DNA from: Flavobacteriales bacterium
Lineage (GTDB): Bacteria; Bacteroidota; Bacteroidia; NS11-12g; UBA955
Assembly (NCBI GenBank): GCA_947463095.1
Contig: CANHRE010000026.1
Coordinates: 1-34,562 of the forward strand
Reading direction: 5' to 3'
Length of the DNA: 34,562 nucleotides
A model generated the notes under the pieces. The model saw only the letters and a list, made by a program, of their open reading frames with translations, was not told the DNA's origin and made no database searches. A program made the position numbers and the translations under genes. Below are positions 31,439-34,562 of the stretch, piece after piece. The stretch's first letter is position 1. Each line of letters opens with the position of its first letter.

Positions 31439-32890
31439 ATGCCTTTCCGTTGGCAGAAGTCGGCGCCTTTGCTGCTCCTGGTATTGTTCGCTATACCGGT
31501 GCTGATCAACCTGGACCTGATGCCGGTAGCCTGGCTGGATGAAACCATGAACCTGGATCCCGCGGTTCAATGGCATCTGAAGGGTCGTTTTATAAGTGCC
31601 CTGTGGCCAAATCAGGGCTCCGAACAGCTGTTCATGTGTTACCTGCCCCTGCTGGAATGGCTGCACATGCTGAACCTGCAGTTTGTTCCATGGGAAATGT
31701 TCTGGGTACGCCTGCCATTTCTGCTGCTGTTCGTGGCGGGAGCCTGGAGCTTTTGCCTGCTTTTGATTCGGGAGCTGAAGCTGAATCCAGCCTGGTGCCT
31801 GCTGTTAACGGCATTGCTGCTTTTTGATAAGTCCATTTTCGAACTGCTGCGCAGCGTGCGCAGTGAAACCCTGGAGCTTTCGCTGATGGCCATATGGCTA
31901 TTCCTCTGTTTTCGAAGGCCCACTAACCTGTTCATTCCTTTGTTGGCCGGGTTGCTTTTAATGGCTCACCCCAAGTTATGGCCGGCCATCGGTGTGGGGA
32001 TGTTGTTTCAGGTTCCGTTAGTCAGGGGCAGTTTTCGTTTGTGGCTGTGGCCCTTGCTTGCGGTATTGCCGGCGTTAGGTTATTTCTATTGGCTGGATGT
32101 GCCCATCCTGGCATGGTGGAGGCAACTGCAAGGGCAGGCAGCCATGCACGGTGCGCACGGGAATAGGGTTTTTGAACACCTGGTTAGCCGCTACTGGCCC
32201 TATTTCAAAGAGCAGCCCTGGATGCCCATGATGCACCTGCTCACCTGGTGGCCGGCCTTGAACCTGTTGCGCCGTCATCGCTTTTCGGTTTATGCCATGC
32301 CTGCCTGCATGTGGATGGTTCAGGACCTATGCTGGATGCTGCTGTTGGCTCCTCATCACCGTTACCTGCCGCCACATCACCTCCTGATGTATCTGGTTTG
32401 GGGCCTATGGCTGGCGGATGGAAAGCACCCCTTCAGGCCATTGTATCGCTACATCGTTTTGGCCATGCTTCCCCTTTTGTTATTCCCATACATAAGCAGG
32501 ATGGGACTGGGCTTCCTGCAAAGAGCGGAGCGCAATCCCAAGCCAGTACTTCGCTGGCTGGAACGCGAGATTGGTTCGCCAACGACAGGGAAAACGCTGA
32601 TCATCGGCCAGAGCATTGCGCACTATTATCTGATGCGGCAGCGTGATACGAACCTACACTTTGCCTTGGAGATTTATCCGCAGAAATTCAGGTTCAAGGA
32701 CTACCGTCAGGTGTATTACTTAGGACATCGTATGCTGGATGCTCCGGGAATCCTTTATCCCTTGCCGGCATCATTTATGCCCATGGCAGAAACCTGGAGT
32801 CCGACCTATCGCGGGTTAACGCTCACCAGGGTAAAATCTGAAGCGGAGATGGAGGCCATTGTGGGGCCGTACCGTATTCCTTATCCCTGA
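31439..32890 (+). CDS. Multi-spanning membrane glycosyltransferase, GT39/ArnT-like
   Basis: A 483-aa integral membrane protein with about ten hydrophobic segments. It starts with LLLVLFAIPVLINLDLMPVAWLDETMN, where the Asp-Glu pair just after the first segment sits where the catalytic acid of GT39/ArnT/PMT-type (GT-C) enzymes lies. Further segments include FLLLFVAGAWSFCLLLI and LLLTALLLFDKSIF, and SVRSETLELSLMAIWLFL. It would transfer a sugar from a polyprenyl-phosphate carrier on the periplasmic side; the substrate is unknown. TTAATTTG (31427-31434) ends 4 bp before the ATG as a -7 box. It converges on ftsZ with a 19-bp gap. Confidence 0.78.
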   Translation: MPFRWQKSAPLLLLVLFAIPVLINLDLMPVAWLDETMNLDPAVQWHLKGRFISALWPNQGSEQLFMCYLPLLEWLHMLNLQFVPWEMFWVRLPFLLLFVAGAWSFCLLLIRELKLNPAWCLLLTALLLFDKSIFELLRSVRSETLELSLMAIWLFLCFRRPTNLFIPLLAGLLLMAHPKLWPAIGVGMLFQVPLVRGSFRLWLWPLLAVLPALGYFYWLDVPILAWWRQLQGQAAMHGAHGNRVFEHLVSRYWPYFKEQPWMPMMHLLTWWPALNLLRRHRFSVYAMPACMWMVQDLCWMLLLAPHHRYLPPHHLLMYLVWGLWLADGKHPFRPLYRYIVLAMLPLLLFPYISRMGLGFLQRAERNPKPVLRWLEREIGSPTTGKTLIIGQSIAHYYLMRQRDTNLHFALEIYPQKFRFKDYRQVYYLGHRMLDAPGILYPLPASFMPMAETWSPTYRGLTLTRVKSEAEMEAIVGPYRIPYP

Positions 32891-32909
32891 ACAGAGGTAA
32901 TTCCAGGGC

Positions 32910-34226
32910 TCAGTCGGGGTTGTTGCTGATGTATCCGTTTTTCTTCAGAACAGGCGTTTTGGAGCCTTCCTCTTCAACCAGCGAGATTTTCGATATGAAC
33001 TGTTTGTCACTTTCCGGCACTGCTTCCAGTTTTATCCCCAAGCGCAAATAGGCTGGTTTTAATAGGTCGTCGTTGTGGTTGGAAGCCTCGTAAATGTTTG
33101 AGGATGCCGGCGGCGTATATACATGCATTGGAGGGGCCACAGGAGTATGTATTGGTGCCACGGGTTGTTCTTCTATCAGTTCTGTTATTTCCAACGGCAG
33201 GTGCACCATATCCTCGGGTGCTGGTTCCTCGCTGGAGTCATCATACAGAGAGAAGTTATCGTTAAAGCTGGTAGCAATAACGGTTACGCTGAGTTCTTCG
33301 TTCAGGTCGGGGTTAAGCGTAACCCCCATTTTCAGTTTTGCGCCCTTGCCGGCTTTATCCTGAAGGAAGCTGGTGACCGTTTTTATTTCCCTCATGGTAG
33401 GTTCATCCGCACCATGGACAATGTTCACCAGCATATGGCGGGCGCCATCCAGTCGCATGTTATCCAGCAGTGGAGAATCCAGGGCGTTGGTAACGGCAAT
33501 TTCGGCGCGGTGTTCACCGGCACCTGTACCCATTCCCATAACGGCCCTTCCGCTGTTGCGCATGGCTGTTTCTACATCCTTGAAATCCACATTCATGTAG
33601 CCGGTGCGGGTGATGATTTCGGCGATGCCCTTTGCGGCTGTGCACAATACGTTATCGGCACTGGCAAACGCCTTACTGATGGGTAGGTCCTCGTACATCT
33701 CAAGGACCCTGTCGTTGATGATTACCAGCAGTGCATCTACATGTGGGCGCAGTTTTTCCAGACCCTGTTCGGCCTGTCTTCTTCTGTCGGGGCCTTCATC
33801 AACAAACGGTATGGTTACGATACCCACGGTGAGGATACCCATCTGTTTGGCAATTTCTGCGATTACCGGAGCAGCCCCGGTTCCTGTTCCACCGCCCATG
33901 CCTGCAGTAATAAACACCATTTTAGTATTCTGGCGCAGCACGTCTGCAATTTTGTCGGCGCTTTCCAGGGCCGCTTTTTGACCCATATCGGGTTCAGAGC
34001 CTGCACCCAGGCCTTCTGTAAGCTGCAGTCCCAGCTGGATTTTATTGGGCACGGGACTGCTTCGCAGCGCCTGCGCATCGGTGTTGCATACGTAAAATTG
34101 AACGCCTTCGATGCCTTCTTTGAACATGTAGTTCACGGCATTGCTGCCGCCGCCGCCCACACCTATAACCTTAATGATGGAGGTGCTCAGGGTGGGTATG
34201 TCCGGGGTGAAATTGTTGAGTGGCAT
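32910..34226 (-). CDS. ftsZ: Cell division GTPase FtsZ
   Basis: A 438-aa tubulin homologue that forms the division ring. GTP-binding motifs are VIGVGGGGSNAVNYM (about residues 20-34) and the tubulin signature GGGTGTGAAP (111-120). The loop T7 region NVDFKDVETAMRNSGRAVMG supplies the catalytic Asp to the neighbour subunit. The GTPase core ends near VIATSF (about residue 325); a variable acidic and Pro-rich linker follows (EEPAPEDMVHLPLE, APIHTPVAPPMHVYTPP). It ends in KTPVLKKNGYISNN. It lies 8 bp after ftsA on the same strand, the normal dcw-cluster order. Confidence 0.97.
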   Translation of the reverse strand: MPLNNFTPDIPTLSTSIIKVIGVGGGGSNAVNYMFKEGIEGVQFYVCNTDAQALRSSPVPNKIQLGLQLTEGLGAGSEPDMGQKAALESADKIADVLRQNTKMVFITAGMGGGTGTGAAPVIAEIAKQMGILTVGIVTIPFVDEGPDRRRQAEQGLEKLRPHVDALLVIINDRVLEMYEDLPISKAFASADNVLCTAAKGIAEIITRTGYMNVDFKDVETAMRNSGRAVMGMGTGAGEHRAEIAVTNALDSPLLDNMRLDGARHMLVNIVHGADEPTMREIKTVTSFLQDKAGKGAKLKMGVTLNPDLNEELSVTVIATSFNDNFSLYDDSSEEPAPEDMVHLPLEITELIEEQPVAPIHTPVAPPMHVYTPPASSNIYEASNHNDDLLKPAYLRLGIKLEAVPESDKQFISKISLVEEEGSKTPVLKKNGYISNNPD

Positions 34227-34234
34227 GGTTTGGT

Positions 34235-34562
34235 TTATTTGAAATCGTCTATACTCTTATCATCCAACAGGTTGAACAGTTTTCCTTTAAAGAAACTCAA
34301 CCAGGTGGGTTTAGCGGTTCTGGGTTCCTGTGTGTCGTAGGTTTCGGCAGGCTCTTCGGGTTGAAGCATGCTCGCGTCGAAGCCATTTAGCACCAGCCCT
34401 ACGGCGGTGGCATACATGGGGCTTTTCACCTCATCAACCATACCTATTCCCAGGTGTTGGTTTGGTACACCCATCTGGGTATCAAGGCCGGTAATGCTTT
34501 CCATGAGCAGGTTCAGGTATTGCAGGTTGGCACCTCCACCGGTGAGTACAATGCCTGCAGCC
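34235..34562 (-). CDS. ftsA: Cell division protein FtsA, C-terminal part
   Basis: The gene runs off the right edge of the window; 108 codons of the C-terminus are present. The frame reads AAGIVLTGGGANLQYLNLLM at the edge, the actin-fold phosphate/adenosine motif of FtsA (GIVLTGGGA). It continues with GIGMVDEVKSPMYATAVGLVL, the last family motif. A variable linker (PEEPAETYDTQEPRTAK) leads to WLSFFKGKLFNLLD, the amphipathic helix by which FtsA holds FtsZ at the membrane. The stop is 8 bp from the ftsZ start. Confidence 0.93.
   Translation of the reverse strand, partial: AAGIVLTGGGANLQYLNLLMESITGLDTQMGVPNQHLGIGMVDEVKSPMYATAVGLVLNGFDASMLQPEEPAETYDTQEPRTAKPTWLSFFKGKLFNLLDDKSIDDFK

Overview
The window reads as chromosome from a member of the Bacteroidota, probably a Chitinophagales- or Sphingobacteriales-like lineage; the exact genus cannot be told from sequence alone. 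Evidence: two proteins ending in gliding-motility/type IX secretion type B sorting domains, a secreted nuclease with a type A-like tail, a fused two-domain branched-chain/pyruvate dehydrogenase E1, DUF983, and a group 3 truncated globin. Promoters follow the Bacteroidota pattern (-33 TTTG, about 19 bp, -7 TAnnTTTG) instead of the sigma70 pattern, and are often so close to the start codon that the mRNA must be nearly leaderless. Base composition looks slightly above 50% GC.

Layout. 0.1-2.1 kb: tRNA-Pro(GGG) with its own promoter and terminator, aat, trmB and a degenerate TrpF-like barrel. 2.1-6.7 kb: a giant secreted PKD/Ig-type adhesin-like protein. 6.9-8.9 kb: the fused E1. 8.9-12.6 kb: an accessory stretch with a 750-bp non-coding island full of hairpins, a GNAT, an MNT/HepT-type toxin-antitoxin pair whose hepT is frameshifted, and three unrecognised small proteins, one a lipoprotein. 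12.6-14.8 kb: a divergent pair of secreted proteins. 15.0-16.7 kb: glyA coupled to a membrane protein gene. 16.8-17.7 kb: an OmpA-type lipoprotein.

17.8-23.4 kb is the most interesting block. Seven genes run on the minus strand: crp-type regulator, TPMT-like methyltransferase, ferritin-like/VIT1 iron transporter, CstB-like persulfide dioxygenase-rhodanese, single-domain rhodanese, thioredoxin and DUF983. A group 3 truncated hemoglobin diverges from crp. The promoters of the cstB-like and trx genes each carry a GTGA-N6-TCAC-type palindrome exactly 22 bp upstream of the -7 box, the place of a class II Crp/Fnr activator, and the Crp protein has the matching R-E-R recognition helix. A weaker copy sits at the same spacing before the globin. 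I infer a local regulon for reactive sulfur, iron and NO/oxygen.

23.4-34.6 kb: GNAT and orphan ABC ATPase diverging from a 21-bp palindrome that supplies both promoters, a small c-type cytochrome lipoprotein, a TrmN6-like tRNA methyltransferase, a GH13 lipoprotein, a small secreted membrane protein, a thioredoxin-fold lipoprotein, a polyprenyl synthase, a biotin carboxyl carrier protein, a GT39-like membrane protein, and the cell-division genes ftsZ and (partial) ftsA.
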